DNA from: Marinobacter pelagius
Lineage (GTDB): Bacteria; Pseudomonadota; Gammaproteobacteria; Pseudomonadales; Oleiphilaceae
Reading direction: 5' to 3'
NCBI RefSeq assembly: GCF_900114925.1
Contig: NZ_FOUR01000007.1
Coordinates: 186,001 to 250,000 of the forward strand
DNA length: 64,000 bases
The stretch's first letter is position 1; every line of letters begins with the position of its first letter. The translations under genes were made by a program, and so were the position numbers. Shown here one piece after another: positions 8,383-16,298 of the stretch. Under the pieces are notes generated by a model that worked only from the letters and a program-made list of their open reading frames with translations, had not been told where the DNA came from and did no database searches.

Positions 8383-9141
8383 TCAGCCGCCCAGGTAGGC
8401 AGCGATGACGTCCGGATTGTTGCGGATTTCTTCAGGTGTACCTTCCGCCAGCACACGCCCGTAGTTCAGTACCAGCAGGCGGTCGGAAATCCCCATGACC
8501 AGCTTCATGTCATGCTCTACCAGCATGACGGTCGTACCCTGGTCGGCAATCTTCCGGATCAGTTTTTCCAGCGCCGCAGTTTCAACGGCGTTGAGGCCGG
8601 CGGCCGGCTCATCCAGCAGGATGACCTTGGGATCTGCCGCCAGGGCACGGGCAATCTCCAGGCGCTTGAGGGCACCATAGGACATCGCCGAGGCCTCGGT
8701 ATCAAGGTACTCGCCACAGCCGACGAACTCCATCAGTTCTGCGGCCCGCTCACGACAGGATTTCTCATCCCGAAGCAGGGACGGCAACCGGAACAGCGTG
8801 GTGAACAGGTTACTGCGGAGCTGCAGGTGCCGCCCCAGCATCACGTTCTCGATAGCCGACATGTTCATGCAGATCTGCATCTGCTGGAAAGTACGGCACA
8901 TACCGCGCTCCGCCAGCTCGTTCGGCTCCAGTTTCGCGGTACTCTCACCCTTGAGGCGGATCTCGCCCTTGGTTGGGGTATAGAGCCCTGTAATCAGGTT
9001 GAACAGGGTGGTCTTGCCGGCACCATTGGGGCCGATCACCGAATACACCTGCCCGGCTTCCACCGAGAAGGACACACCTTCCACCGCATGGACGCCACCG
9101 AATGCCTTGTCCAGGCCTTTTACTTCAATCAGTGCGCTCAT
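8383..9141 (-). CDS. LivG-type ABC transporter ATPase
   Basis: A 252-residue LivG-family ATPase of a branched-chain-amide type (HAAT) importer. Walker A is GPNGAGKTT near residue 39, followed by the family stretch GLYTPTKGEIRLKG. The signature helix reads MSYGALKRLEIARAL rather than the usual LSGGQ, a normal LivG variant; Walker B is VILLDEPAAGLN and the H-loop VEHDM. It overlaps livM by 4 bases and precedes the hemerythrin-LivF gene by 17 bases. The substrate is not set by this subunit; context suggests an aromatic acid or aromatic amino acid. Confidence 0.93.
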   Translation of the reverse strand: MSALIEVKGLDKAFGGVHAVEGVSFSVEAGQVYSVIGPNGAGKTTLFNLITGLYTPTKGEIRLKGESTAKLEPNELAERGMCRTFQQMQICMNMSAIENVMLGRHLQLRSNLFTTLFRLPSLLRDEKSCRERAAELMEFVGCGEYLDTEASAMSYGALKRLEIARALAADPKVILLDEPAAGLNAVETAALEKLIRKIADQGTTVMLVEHDMKLVMGISDRLLVLNYGRVLAEGTPEEIRNNPDVIAAYLGG

Positions 9142-10145
9142 GCCTGACCTCCCGCCTTTTTCTTCATCCGCTTACCGACAGCTGTCTGGATAGTGGGCAG
9201 CAGGCCCTTGGGCATGAAGATCATGGTGAGCATCAGGATTGCACCGAACATGACGGTCTCCAGCTCCTGGAAATCCGCCAGCACCTGGGGCAGGAGCTTG
9301 AGCACCACCGCACCGAGGATAACGCCCATGGTAGATCCCATACCGCCGAGCACCACCATGGTGATAAACAGGATGGAGAAATCGAACCCGGCCACCGCGG
9401 GCGTGATGAAGCCCTGGAAATGGGCGTACAGGCTGCCCATGGCACTGGCATAGATCGCCGAAACCACGAACACCAGACTCTTGTAACGGGCAGTATCGAC
9501 ACCCACCACACGGGCGGCCACTTCCGACCCGTGCACCGAGCGAAGCGCCCGGCCGATGGGCGAATCAATCAGGTTCTGGGCGAGCCAGACCGCAACCAGC
9601 AATACCACCGCTGCAAACAGGTACCAGGCTTCACTGCCATTGAGCTCCATCCCGAGCAGGTTGTAGCTGCCAAACGGGCTCAGCTCCCAGCCAAACACGG
9701 TGAAGGCCGGCACCGGCATACCATCCGGGCCACCGGTCAGCGCCCGTTCGTTGTTGAGGATGATCGCGATGATGAAGCCGACCGCCAGCGTCGCCATGGA
9801 CAGGTAGTGCCCCTTCAGTCGCAGGATCGGGCGGCCCACAATCCAGGCCACGATACCCACCAGAATCGCGCCGACCACCAGCGCGGGCACCGAGGACCAG
9901 CCATAATTGCTGGTCATGATGCCGGTAAAATAGGCACCGAGGCCGAAGAAGCCGGCATGCCCAAGGCTGATCTGGCCGGCAAACCCGACCAGCAGGTTCA
10001 GGCCCACCACCGTGGCGGCGATGATCGCCATCTGGGTGGCCAGGTCATAATGGAACGGGTTGTTCAGGAACAACGGCAGGGCGAACAGGATAACCGCCAG
10101 AATGATCAGGTCCCGCAGCCGCATTTGCATGAATCTATTCAACAT
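9138..10145 (-). CDS. LivM-type ABC transporter permease
   Basis: A 335-residue inner-membrane permease of the LivM family, with about nine hydrophobic segments and the family coupling stretch VGFAGQISLGHAGFFGLGAY. The basic tail MKKKAGG is cytoplasmic. It pairs with the LivH-type protein encoded 2 bases upstream and overlaps livG by 4 bases, so the stoichiometry is probably fixed by coupled translation. An in-frame ATG five codons in is an alternative start. Confidence 0.93.
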   Translation of the reverse strand: MLNRFMQMRLRDLIILAVILFALPLFLNNPFHYDLATQMAIIAATVVGLNLLVGFAGQISLGHAGFFGLGAYFTGIMTSNYGWSSVPALVVGAILVGIVAWIVGRPILRLKGHYLSMATLAVGFIIAIILNNERALTGGPDGMPVPAFTVFGWELSPFGSYNLLGMELNGSEAWYLFAAVVLLVAVWLAQNLIDSPIGRALRSVHGSEVAARVVGVDTARYKSLVFVVSAIYASAMGSLYAHFQGFITPAVAGFDFSILFITMVVLGGMGSTMGVILGAVVLKLLPQVLADFQELETVMFGAILMLTMIFMPKGLLPTIQTAVGKRMKKKAGGQA

Positions 10146-10147
10146 GA

Positions 10148-11023
10148 TTAAACCCTCTCCACGACCTTGGCGCCAAACAGACCGCGCGGCATGAAGAACA
10201 GCACGATGAGAATCATGGAGAACGCCACGGCGTCCTTGTAGTCAGAGGAGATATAGCCGGCAGCCATGGCCTCGACTATACCCAGCAACAGGCCGCCGAC
10301 AACGGCACCCATACCGCTGCCCAGCCCGCCGATGGCGGCGGCGACAAAGCCCTTGAGGCCGAGCATGATGCCGATGTCATAGGAGGTGAAGGTGATTGGC
10401 GCAACCACAACGCCGGCCACGGAACCGAGCACCGCTGATACCAGGAAGGCCAGCATCAGAACCAGCTGGGTGCGAATACCCACGAGACGCGCGGCCTCCT
10501 TGTTCATGGAGGTGGCGAGAATGGCCTTGCCGATCAGCGTACGCGTGAAGAACAGAACCAGCCCGACCACCAGGATCGCACCGATACCCAGGACCCAGAG
10601 GCTCTGGCTATTGAGCACAGCGCCGAAGATGCGGATCGGTTCGTCGCTGCTGAAATTCTGCATGACGTGGTATTCCTTGCCCCAGACCAGCTGGGCAAGA
10701 CCACGAATGAAAATGGAGGCACCGATGGTAATGATGATCAGCGTGACCACATCCGCCTGTTTCGCGGGCGCAATGGCAAAGCGCTGAAGCAGGATTCCGA
10801 GTACACCGGCAAGCAACACGGCCAGGATGATGGCAAGCACCATGGGCACGCCCATCGCCGTGAGAGAAACAGTCGCCATGCCGCCAATCATCAGGAATTC
10901 GCCCTGGGCAAAGTTGATGACGTGGCTGGCGTTATAAATGAGAGTAAATCCGAGGGCTATCAGGGCATAAGTGGCACCGATAGTGATCCCGGTGAAGAGA
11001 TACTGGAGGAATTCTGCAAACAT
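10148..11023 (-). CDS. LivH-type ABC transporter permease
   Basis: A 291-residue LivH-family permease. Landmarks are the N-terminal GITIGATYALIALGFTLIYN, the ASHVINFAQGEFLMIGG motif and the GLKGFVAAAIGGLGSGMGA coupling loop. About eight membrane segments are visible. It lies 76 bases downstream of the binding protein gene and 2 bases before livM. It forms the translocation pore together with LivM in the cytoplasmic membrane. Confidence 0.93.
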   Translation of the reverse strand: MFAEFLQYLFTGITIGATYALIALGFTLIYNASHVINFAQGEFLMIGGMATVSLTAMGVPMVLAIILAVLLAGVLGILLQRFAIAPAKQADVVTLIIITIGASIFIRGLAQLVWGKEYHVMQNFSSDEPIRIFGAVLNSQSLWVLGIGAILVVGLVLFFTRTLIGKAILATSMNKEAARLVGIRTQLVLMLAFLVSAVLGSVAGVVVAPITFTSYDIGIMLGLKGFVAAAIGGLGSGMGAVVGGLLLGIVEAMAAGYISSDYKDAVAFSMILIVLFFMPRGLFGAKVVERV

Positions 11024-11099
11024 AGCCGTGGTTCCGGTCGGACAGCATCTGCCCGCCCCGGACCGGGACGGGCAGACGGTTTACTGCTTGATGGATAGA

Positions 11100-12254
11100 T
11101 CAGTTAATGAGCTTCCACTCGCCGTTCTGGACTTCCAGGATGCGGAAGGAGTCAGCGTCGAGGCCGTTGTGGTCTTCCGGTGACATGTTGAAGACACCGG
11201 TCACGCCGACATAACCCTGGATGTTCTCCAGTGCTTCGCGCACGGCTTCCTTGTCGGTGGAGCCGGCAGCTTCGATGGCCTGGACTGCCAACATCAGGCC
11301 GTCATAGGCGTAGGCACCGAAGGTGGACACCTTGGAATCCCAACGAGCTTCATACTCGGCCTTGTAGTCCTGCACGACCTTTTTCTGGGGGTCGTCATCC
11401 GGCAGGGAATCGGGCACCAGCAGCGGAGAAGCCGGCAGGCGCAAGCCCTCTGCGGAATCACCCGCGAGCTCCAGGAAGCTGTCGGAAGCAACACCATGGG
11501 ACTGGTAGAACGGAAGTTCCATACCCAGCTGGTCGTAGTTACGGGTCACGATGGCCGGGCCCTGACCGAAACCGAAGTTCAGCACTGCCTCGACACCGTC
11601 GGTGTTACGGATGTTGGTGAGCTGGGCAGTCATGTCGGTATCGGAACCGCTGTAGGTCACGTCCGCCAACACTTCGATACCCATTTTCTCGGCGACTTCC
11701 AGAGTCTGGGTGCGGCCGGAGGAGCCGAAACCGCCGGTTCCGGAGATCAGACCAATCTTGGTGATGCCGCGATCCTTCATGTCGGTCAGGATACGCTCGG
11801 CCGCCATGCGGTCAGACTGGGGAGTCTTGAATACCCATTCCTTGACCGGGGTCGTGATCACCACGGCACCTGCCAGGGAGATGAAGGGGATCTTGGCCTG
11901 CTCTACCAGGGGCACCGCCGCCATCGTGGCACCGGTGGTGCTGCCGCCGACGATGATGTCGACACGATCGGAACGGATCAGGCGGCTGGCAAAGTTACGG
12001 GCGTTGGAAGCATTACCCACGTCATCGTAGTGGATCAGCTCCAGCTGGCGTCCCAGAACGCCACCCTCTTCGTTGATCTTCTCAACGTACATTTCCAGAG
12101 TTTTCAGTTCCGGATCCCCCAGGAAGGAGGCGGGGCCGGTTACTGACAGGAACGAACCGATCTTGATCGGCTCTGCAGCCTGGGCACTCATGACCAGACC
12201 GGCGGCTGCGATAGCCGCAAATTTTCCCGTGCGACGCAGAATTGTCTTAAGCAT
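11100..12254 (-). CDS. Periplasmic substrate-binding protein, LivK/HAAT family
   Basis: A 384-residue type I periplasmic binding protein. The mature protein starts after a typical Sec signal (basic MLKTILRRTGK, hydrophobic AAIAAAGLVM, cleavage near AQA-AEP). The mature N-terminus EPIKIGSFLSVTGPASFLGD is the usual peripla_BP_6 beginning, and GGSTTGATMAAVPLVEQAKIP lines the ligand cleft. The start at 12254 is chosen because GGGAG lies 9 bases upstream and the signal peptide then begins correctly; a longer frame begins at 12302. It is the first gene of the importer operon and is divergent from paaX. The ligand is unknown; phenylacetate, a related aryl acid or an aromatic amino acid is suggested only by context. 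Confidence 0.9.
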   Translation of the reverse strand: MLKTILRRTGKFAAIAAAGLVMSAQAAEPIKIGSFLSVTGPASFLGDPELKTLEMYVEKINEEGGVLGRQLELIHYDDVGNASNARNFASRLIRSDRVDIIVGGSTTGATMAAVPLVEQAKIPFISLAGAVVITTPVKEWVFKTPQSDRMAAERILTDMKDRGITKIGLISGTGGFGSSGRTQTLEVAEKMGIEVLADVTYSGSDTDMTAQLTNIRNTDGVEAVLNFGFGQGPAIVTRNYDQLGMELPFYQSHGVASDSFLELAGDSAEGLRLPASPLLVPDSLPDDDPQKKVVQDYKAEYEARWDSKVSTFGAYAYDGLMLAVQAIEAAGSTDKEAVREALENIQGYVGVTGVFNMSPEDHNGLDADSFRILEVQNGEWKLIN

Positions 12255-12450
12255 TGTTTTTGTTCTCCCGAATTGTGCGGGGCTTGCTTGCCCCCCATCC
12301 ATTGCTCAGAAGTAAAACAACGATCGAGAGCCTGGCTCTGACTTCTGTGTCATTTCAGTCACCCTTCGACCCGTTGTCAGCTTTATATTTGTGTGCTCAT
12401 CCCTGATCCATCAGATCCCTGATCATCATCATTGGTAAAATTCGATACCG

Positions 12451-12464
12451 TTGACGAATATCAA
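12451..12464. promoter_or_regulatory. FNR/ANR-like box upstream of the importer operon
   Basis: TTGAC-GAAT-ATCAA matches the FNR/ANR dyad with a single C-for-T change, a substitution common in ANR sites. It lies just downstream of the extended -10 predicted for the importer, which would favour repression at low O2, or about 40 bases upstream of a weaker alternative start, which would favour activation. Confidence 0.45.
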
Positions 12465-12491
12465 TGGACATTATTGTATCATAATATCCGT

Positions 12492-12510
12492 GTCAACCGA
12501 TTTGGTTGAC
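12492..12510. promoter_or_regulatory. Inverted repeat overlapping the importer -35
   Basis: GTCAACC and GGTTGAC form a perfect 7-base dyad around the 5-base spacer GATTT. On the minus strand its second arm runs into the TTGACA hexamer proposed as the importer -35, as expected for a repressor operator. Which regulator binds is unknown; PaaX, encoded next door, is the obvious candidate. Confidence 0.4.
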
Positions 12511-12664
12511 TACCTGACAGGTTCTCACAGTAAAGCCGACCATGGTCCAAGGCGCCAGTCAGGCGACAGAGTAGTGAATGCTTTACGTGACACACAGGAA
12601 CCGCATAATACGTATCAGATTTGTAATTCCTGATAATTGATAACCGATAACCGACAATAAGCCT

Positions 12665-13639
12665 ATGTCTGCAAAAAACCAGCTTGAGCAGCTCGTCCTC
12701 AACTTCCAGAAGAAACGCCCGCTTCGTGCCGGCTCGCTGATCATCACCATCTATGGTGACGCCATCGTTCCCCGGGGAGGGACCGTATGGCTGGGCAGTC
12801 TGATGAAGCTGGTGGAACCCATGGGCATCAGTCAGCGGCTGGTTCGCACCTCGGTATACCGACTGGTGCAGGAATCCTGGTTGCAGACAGAGAAGGTCGG
12901 CCGCTGCAGTTACTACAGCCTGACCGGCCCCGGTCTTCGCCGGTTCGAGCAGGCGTTCCAGCATGTCTACAGCCTCTCGACCCGGGAATGGAGTGGCAGC
13001 TGGTGCCTGGTCTACCTCAACCAGCTGGCGCCCGACCTGAAGCAGAAAGTCCGGGAAGAACTGAAATGGCTGAGTTTCGGCAGTATGGCGCCGGGCGTAA
13101 TGGAGCACCCGCGCTTTACCCGCAACGAACTGCTGCCGCTGCTGCAGGAATGGGGCGCTCTTGAAGACACCATCGTCATGGAAACCGTGCCCATGGAGCA
13201 GAAGAGCTCCAAGGCCCTGCGGTTGCAGGTGCGTGAAAGCTGGAACCTGGACGAACTGGGCGGGCGCTACCGGCGTTTCCTGTCGCAATTCCGCCCGGTC
13301 TGGCGCGAACTGCAGAACGAAGATGACCTGACCCCGGCGGAGTGCCTTACGCTGCGCATCCTGCTGATCCACGAGTACCGGAAGATCCTGCTGCGGGATC
13401 CGTTGCTGCCCGAGGAGTTACTACCCGGGGACTGGGAAGGGCGCAGCGCCAAGCAGCTGTGCCGGAACCTCTACCGTCACATCTACGCGCGCGCTGAAAA
13501 GTGGCTGGACGAGACCCTGGAGAACGCCTCCGGCCCGCTGCCTGGACCGAACGAGAAGTTCTACCGCCGGTTCGGTGGCCTGCAGGATACCAGCGACGAG
13601 AACGAAGAAAGGCTCACAGCGGTCGGCGAACCGGTGTGA
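12665..13639 (+). CDS. paaX: Phenylacetate pathway repressor PaaX
   Basis: PaaX (324 aa) is the phenylacetyl-CoA-responsive repressor of paa operons. The N-terminal winged-helix part includes TVWLGSLMKLVEPMGISQRL and RTSVYRLVQESWL (residues about 39-78), followed by YYSLTGPGLRRFEQAF; the remainder is the PaaX C-terminal domain, with SGSWCLVYL and the SFGSMAPGVM stretch. The protein is of family length. It is transcribed away from the ABC importer and toward the NSS transporter gene, so it could control the importer, itself and paaABCDE. Motifs shared between its upstream region and that of paaA support this, but weakly. Confidence 0.96.
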   Translation: MSAKNQLEQLVLNFQKKRPLRAGSLIITIYGDAIVPRGGTVWLGSLMKLVEPMGISQRLVRTSVYRLVQESWLQTEKVGRCSYYSLTGPGLRRFEQAFQHVYSLSTREWSGSWCLVYLNQLAPDLKQKVREELKWLSFGSMAPGVMEHPRFTRNELLPLLQEWGALEDTIVMETVPMEQKSSKALRLQVRESWNLDELGGRYRRFLSQFRPVWRELQNEDDLTPAECLTLRILLIHEYRKILLRDPLLPEELLPGDWEGRSAKQLCRNLYRHIYARAEKWLDETLENASGPLPGPNEKFYRRFGGLQDTSDENEERLTAVGEPV

Positions 13640-13654
13640 GCCTTTCGGTGAGCC

Positions 13655-13675
13655 GGGGCGCCGTCAGGGCGCCCC
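13655..13675. terminator. Hairpin between paaX and the convergent symporter gene
   Basis: An 8-base G+C stem pairs 13655-13662 with 13668-13675 around a 5-base loop and is followed by ATCTTT. It lies in the 46-base gap between the two convergent genes. A second inverted repeat (AGGCTCACA to TGTGAGCCT) overlaps the paaX stop just upstream. Confidence 0.6.
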
Positions 13676-13685
13676 ATCTTTCGGA

Positions 13686-15068
13686 TCAGATGAGGTTGTA
13701 GAGGAACACCACCAGAATACCGGCCGGTGTCAGGTACCGCAGCACAACCATGAAGCTCCGGTAGACACCGCCCCGCAGGCCGATATCTTCCATCAGACCC
13801 TCACGGCGCATGGCCCAGCCGGCAAACAGGGCAATCGCCAGCCCGCCCAGGGGCATCATCAGGTTCGACACCAGGAAGTCCAGCAGATCGAACACGGTCT
13901 TGCCTTCGAAGAAAGCCAGGAAGCCCAGCGGGTGAATATCGGACCAGACGTTGAATGACAACACCGTCCCGATTCCCACGAACCAGATTGCCAGCCCGCC
14001 AGCCAGGGCGCTCTTGAAACGGTTGATGCCCTTGTGCTCCTCAAGCCACTCCACCACCGGCTCCAGCATGGATATCGCGGAGGTGACCGCGGCCACCAGC
14101 AACAGCGCGAAAAAGATCACGCCGAACAGCACACCGCCGGTCATCTGCCCGAAGGCCAGCGGCAGGGTCACGAAGATCAGCCCCGGGCCGGTGCCCGGTT
14201 CCAGGCCGTTGGCAAACACCAGCGGAAAGATCGCCAGCCCCGCCAGCAGGGCAACACTGGTGTCGAGCACGGCGATGGTCATTGCGGTGCGGGCAATGTT
14301 GACCTTCTTCGGCAGGTAGGAGCCGTACGCCATCAGCACACCGATACCGATACTCAGGGTAAAGGCGGCATGCCCCAGCGCCACAAGCACGCCCTTGGTG
14401 GTGAGCTTGCTGAAGTCCGGGGCGAACATGAAGTCCACCGCCCGGCCGAAACTGCCGGAATTCATGGCGTAGAACACCATCACCACCAGCAGGATGAACA
14501 GCAGCGGCATCAGGGTGTTGACCGCCCGCTCCAGCCCTGAGCGGATACCGCGGCCGACGATAAGCACCACGATGGCCATGAACACGCTGTGCCAGAGCAG
14601 CAATTCCCAGGGATTGGCCAGCAGGTTACCGAACTGGCCGCCAATGGTTTCCGCGTCAGCGCCGGTAAACAGACCGGCGGCAGCCTTGCCGATATAGACC
14701 AGGGCCCAGCCACCGATCACCGAGTAAAAGGACAGCACCAGGAAGGAGGCAATCACGCCGTTCCAGCCGATAATCCGCCAGCCCCGGGCGGTGCCCTCGC
14801 TGTCGGTCAGCGATCGCATGGTGGCAACCGGGCTTTGCCCGCCACGGCGGCCAATCATGGTCTCGGCAATCAGCACCGGCACACCGATGATGGCGATACA
14901 CACCAGGTAGACCAGGACGAAAGCCCCGCCACCGTGCTCGCCGGTGATGTACGGGAACTTCCAGATATTGCCCAGCCCCACGGCAGAACCGGCGGCAGCC
15001 AGGATAAAAGCAAGACGCGAAGACCAGAGGTTCGAAGCCTGCTGGTGCGGTTGTGTTTGGTTAGTCAT
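13686..15068 (-). CDS. Neurotransmitter:sodium symporter (NSS/LeuT family) transporter
   Basis: A 460-residue sodium-dependent amino acid symporter of the LeuT fold. TM1 carries the Na-site motif AGSAVGLGNIWKFPYITGEH near residue 27, and the GHAAFTLSIGIGVLMAYGSY stretch matches TM6-TM7. About eleven to twelve hydrophobic segments are visible. Bacterial members carry Trp, Tyr, Leu or Ala, so an aromatic amino acid is plausible. It lies 48 bases downstream of the aminotransferase gene in the same orientation, which suggests it imports the substrate for that enzyme and the oxidoreductase. The exact substrate cannot be read from the sequence. Confidence 0.92.
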   Translation of the reverse strand: MTNQTQPHQQASNLWSSRLAFILAAAGSAVGLGNIWKFPYITGEHGGGAFVLVYLVCIAIIGVPVLIAETMIGRRGGQSPVATMRSLTDSEGTARGWRIIGWNGVIASFLVLSFYSVIGGWALVYIGKAAAGLFTGADAETIGGQFGNLLANPWELLLWHSVFMAIVVLIVGRGIRSGLERAVNTLMPLLFILLVVMVFYAMNSGSFGRAVDFMFAPDFSKLTTKGVLVALGHAAFTLSIGIGVLMAYGSYLPKKVNIARTAMTIAVLDTSVALLAGLAIFPLVFANGLEPGTGPGLIFVTLPLAFGQMTGGVLFGVIFFALLLVAAVTSAISMLEPVVEWLEEHKGINRFKSALAGGLAIWFVGIGTVLSFNVWSDIHPLGFLAFFEGKTVFDLLDFLVSNLMMPLGGLAIALFAGWAMRREGLMEDIGLRGGVYRSFMVVLRYLTPAGILVVFLYNLI

Positions 15069-15116
15069 GTACTACTCCGAAATAGTTGTTTTTGTCGGAA
15101 AGTCGGACGGACAGAA

Positions 15117-16298
15117 TCAGAGAATGGTCCGGATTGCCTCGGCGACGACCGGCAAGGTGCGGTCGTTCAGCCCGGCCACGTTGACCCGACTCGACTCCAG
15201 CATGTAGATGCCATACTCCTCCCGGAGCCGGCGCACCTGCGCGGGGGAAATGCCCAGGAACGAGAACATGCCCCGCTGGCGTGCGATGAATCCGAAATCG
15301 CCGGCCGGCGCCAGCGCTTCGGCAAAGGCCCGGCGCAACCCGAGAATGCGATCGCACATACCGGCCAGCTCCAGCTGCCAGTCGGCGCGCAAGGCCTCAT
15401 CCCCGAGAATGGTTTCCACGATCGCCGCGCCATGGGCCGGCGGCATGGAGTAATGGGAACGGATGACACTGAGCAGCTGGCTGTTGGCCGCGGAGGTGAC
15501 GCTGTCGGTGGCCCCCATCAGCATCAGGGCACCGGTACGCTCCCGGTACAGGCCAAAATTCTTGGAACAGGAGGCCGCCACGATCATTTCCGGCACCCGA
15601 CCGGCCATGTGGCGCAGACCCGCGGCATCCGCCTCCAGACCGTCACCCAGGCCCTGGTAGGCCATGTCCACAAACGGCAGCAATCCCTTTTTCAGCACCA
15701 GGTCGGTCACCTGCTGCCACTGCTCGAAGGTCAGATCCGCGCCGGAAGGGTTATGGCAGCAGCCGTGCAGCAGCACCACGTCACCGGCCTCCGCCTGCGC
15801 CAGGCTTTCCAGCATGGCGGCGAAGTCTACCTGCAGGGTTGCCGGATCGAGGTAGGGATATTCCCGAATGTTCAGGCCGGCCCCACCCAGGAGGGGCAGA
15901 TGGTTACCCCAGGTGGGGGTGCTGACCCAGACAGTGGCATTGTCACGGCACAGGCGCAGGAATTCCGCTGCCATCCGCAGGGCTCCGCAGCCACCCGGGG
16001 TCTGGACCACGGCTACCCGGCCGTCCCGCACCAGGGAGCTGCCCTCACCCATCACCAGGTCGGCCATGGCGCGACCGAAACCCGGCGAGCCGGCGGGACC
16101 GACGTAGCTCTTGGTGGACTCGCTCTCCAACAGTCGGCGTTCGGCCTGGTGCACGGCGGCCATGATCGGCGTATTGCCGGCATCGTCCTTGTAGACGCCG
16201 ATGCCCAGGTCAATCTTGTGCTCCCGGGGATCTTCCCGGAAAGTCTGCATCAGCTGGAGAATCGGGTCCTGTGGCAGTGGTTTCAGGGCCTCAAACAT
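15117..16298 (-). CDS. Aromatic/aspartate-type class I aminotransferase (TyrB-like)
   Basis: A 393-residue PLP aminotransferase of the AspC/TyrB group. Landmarks are the N-terminal MFEALKPLPQDPILQLMQTF, the HNPSG motif at 182-186, D211 and Y214 that contact the cofactor, and the catalytic lysine K246 in SCSKNFGLYRERTG. It would convert Phe, Tyr or Trp to the arylpyruvate, with 2-oxoglutarate as acceptor. Its start overlaps the end of the oxidoreductase gene by 8 bases (ATGTTTGA), with an excellent AAGGAGG upstream, so the two are translationally coupled. That coupling is the main reason to prefer an aromatic substrate over aspartate. Confidence 0.92.
   Translation of the reverse strand: MFEALKPLPQDPILQLMQTFREDPREHKIDLGIGVYKDDAGNTPIMAAVHQAERRLLESESTKSYVGPAGSPGFGRAMADLVMGEGSSLVRDGRVAVVQTPGGCGALRMAAEFLRLCRDNATVWVSTPTWGNHLPLLGGAGLNIREYPYLDPATLQVDFAAMLESLAQAEAGDVVLLHGCCHNPSGADLTFEQWQQVTDLVLKKGLLPFVDMAYQGLGDGLEADAAGLRHMAGRVPEMIVAASCSKNFGLYRERTGALMLMGATDSVTSAANSQLLSVIRSHYSMPPAHGAAIVETILGDEALRADWQLELAGMCDRILGLRRAFAEALAPAGDFGFIARQRGMFSFLGISPAQVRRLREEYGIYMLESSRVNVAGLNDRTLPVVAEAIRTIL

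Larger units (their letters stand above)
12255..12664. promoter_or_regulatory. Divergent control region between the importer and paaX
   Basis: A 410-base AT-rich gene-free region. For paaX (+) a candidate promoter is -35 TTTACG at 12582-12587 and -10 CATAAT at 12604-12609, with TGACACACA (12588-12596) in its spacer and TACGTATCA (12609-12617) overlapping the -10 edge; both words recur upstream of paaA. For the importer (-) TTGACA lies at 12491-12496 with TAATGT at 12468-12473, or alternatively an extended -10 TGATACAAT at 12473-12481. Also present are an inverted repeat (12492-12510), an FNR/ANR-like box (12451-12464) and a direct repeat of ATCCCTGATC at 12399-12408 and 12415-12424. Promoters were assigned by eye. 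Confidence 0.5.

Noticed and set aside
9102..10151. 349-codon plus-strand frame opposite livM
   Set aside because: Low-complexity His/Gln/Arg-rich translation typical of an antisense shadow of a membrane protein gene.
12255..12302. Upstream extension of the importer binding protein to 12302
   Set aside because: It would put 16 residues before a complete signal peptide, and GGGAG supports the start at 12254.
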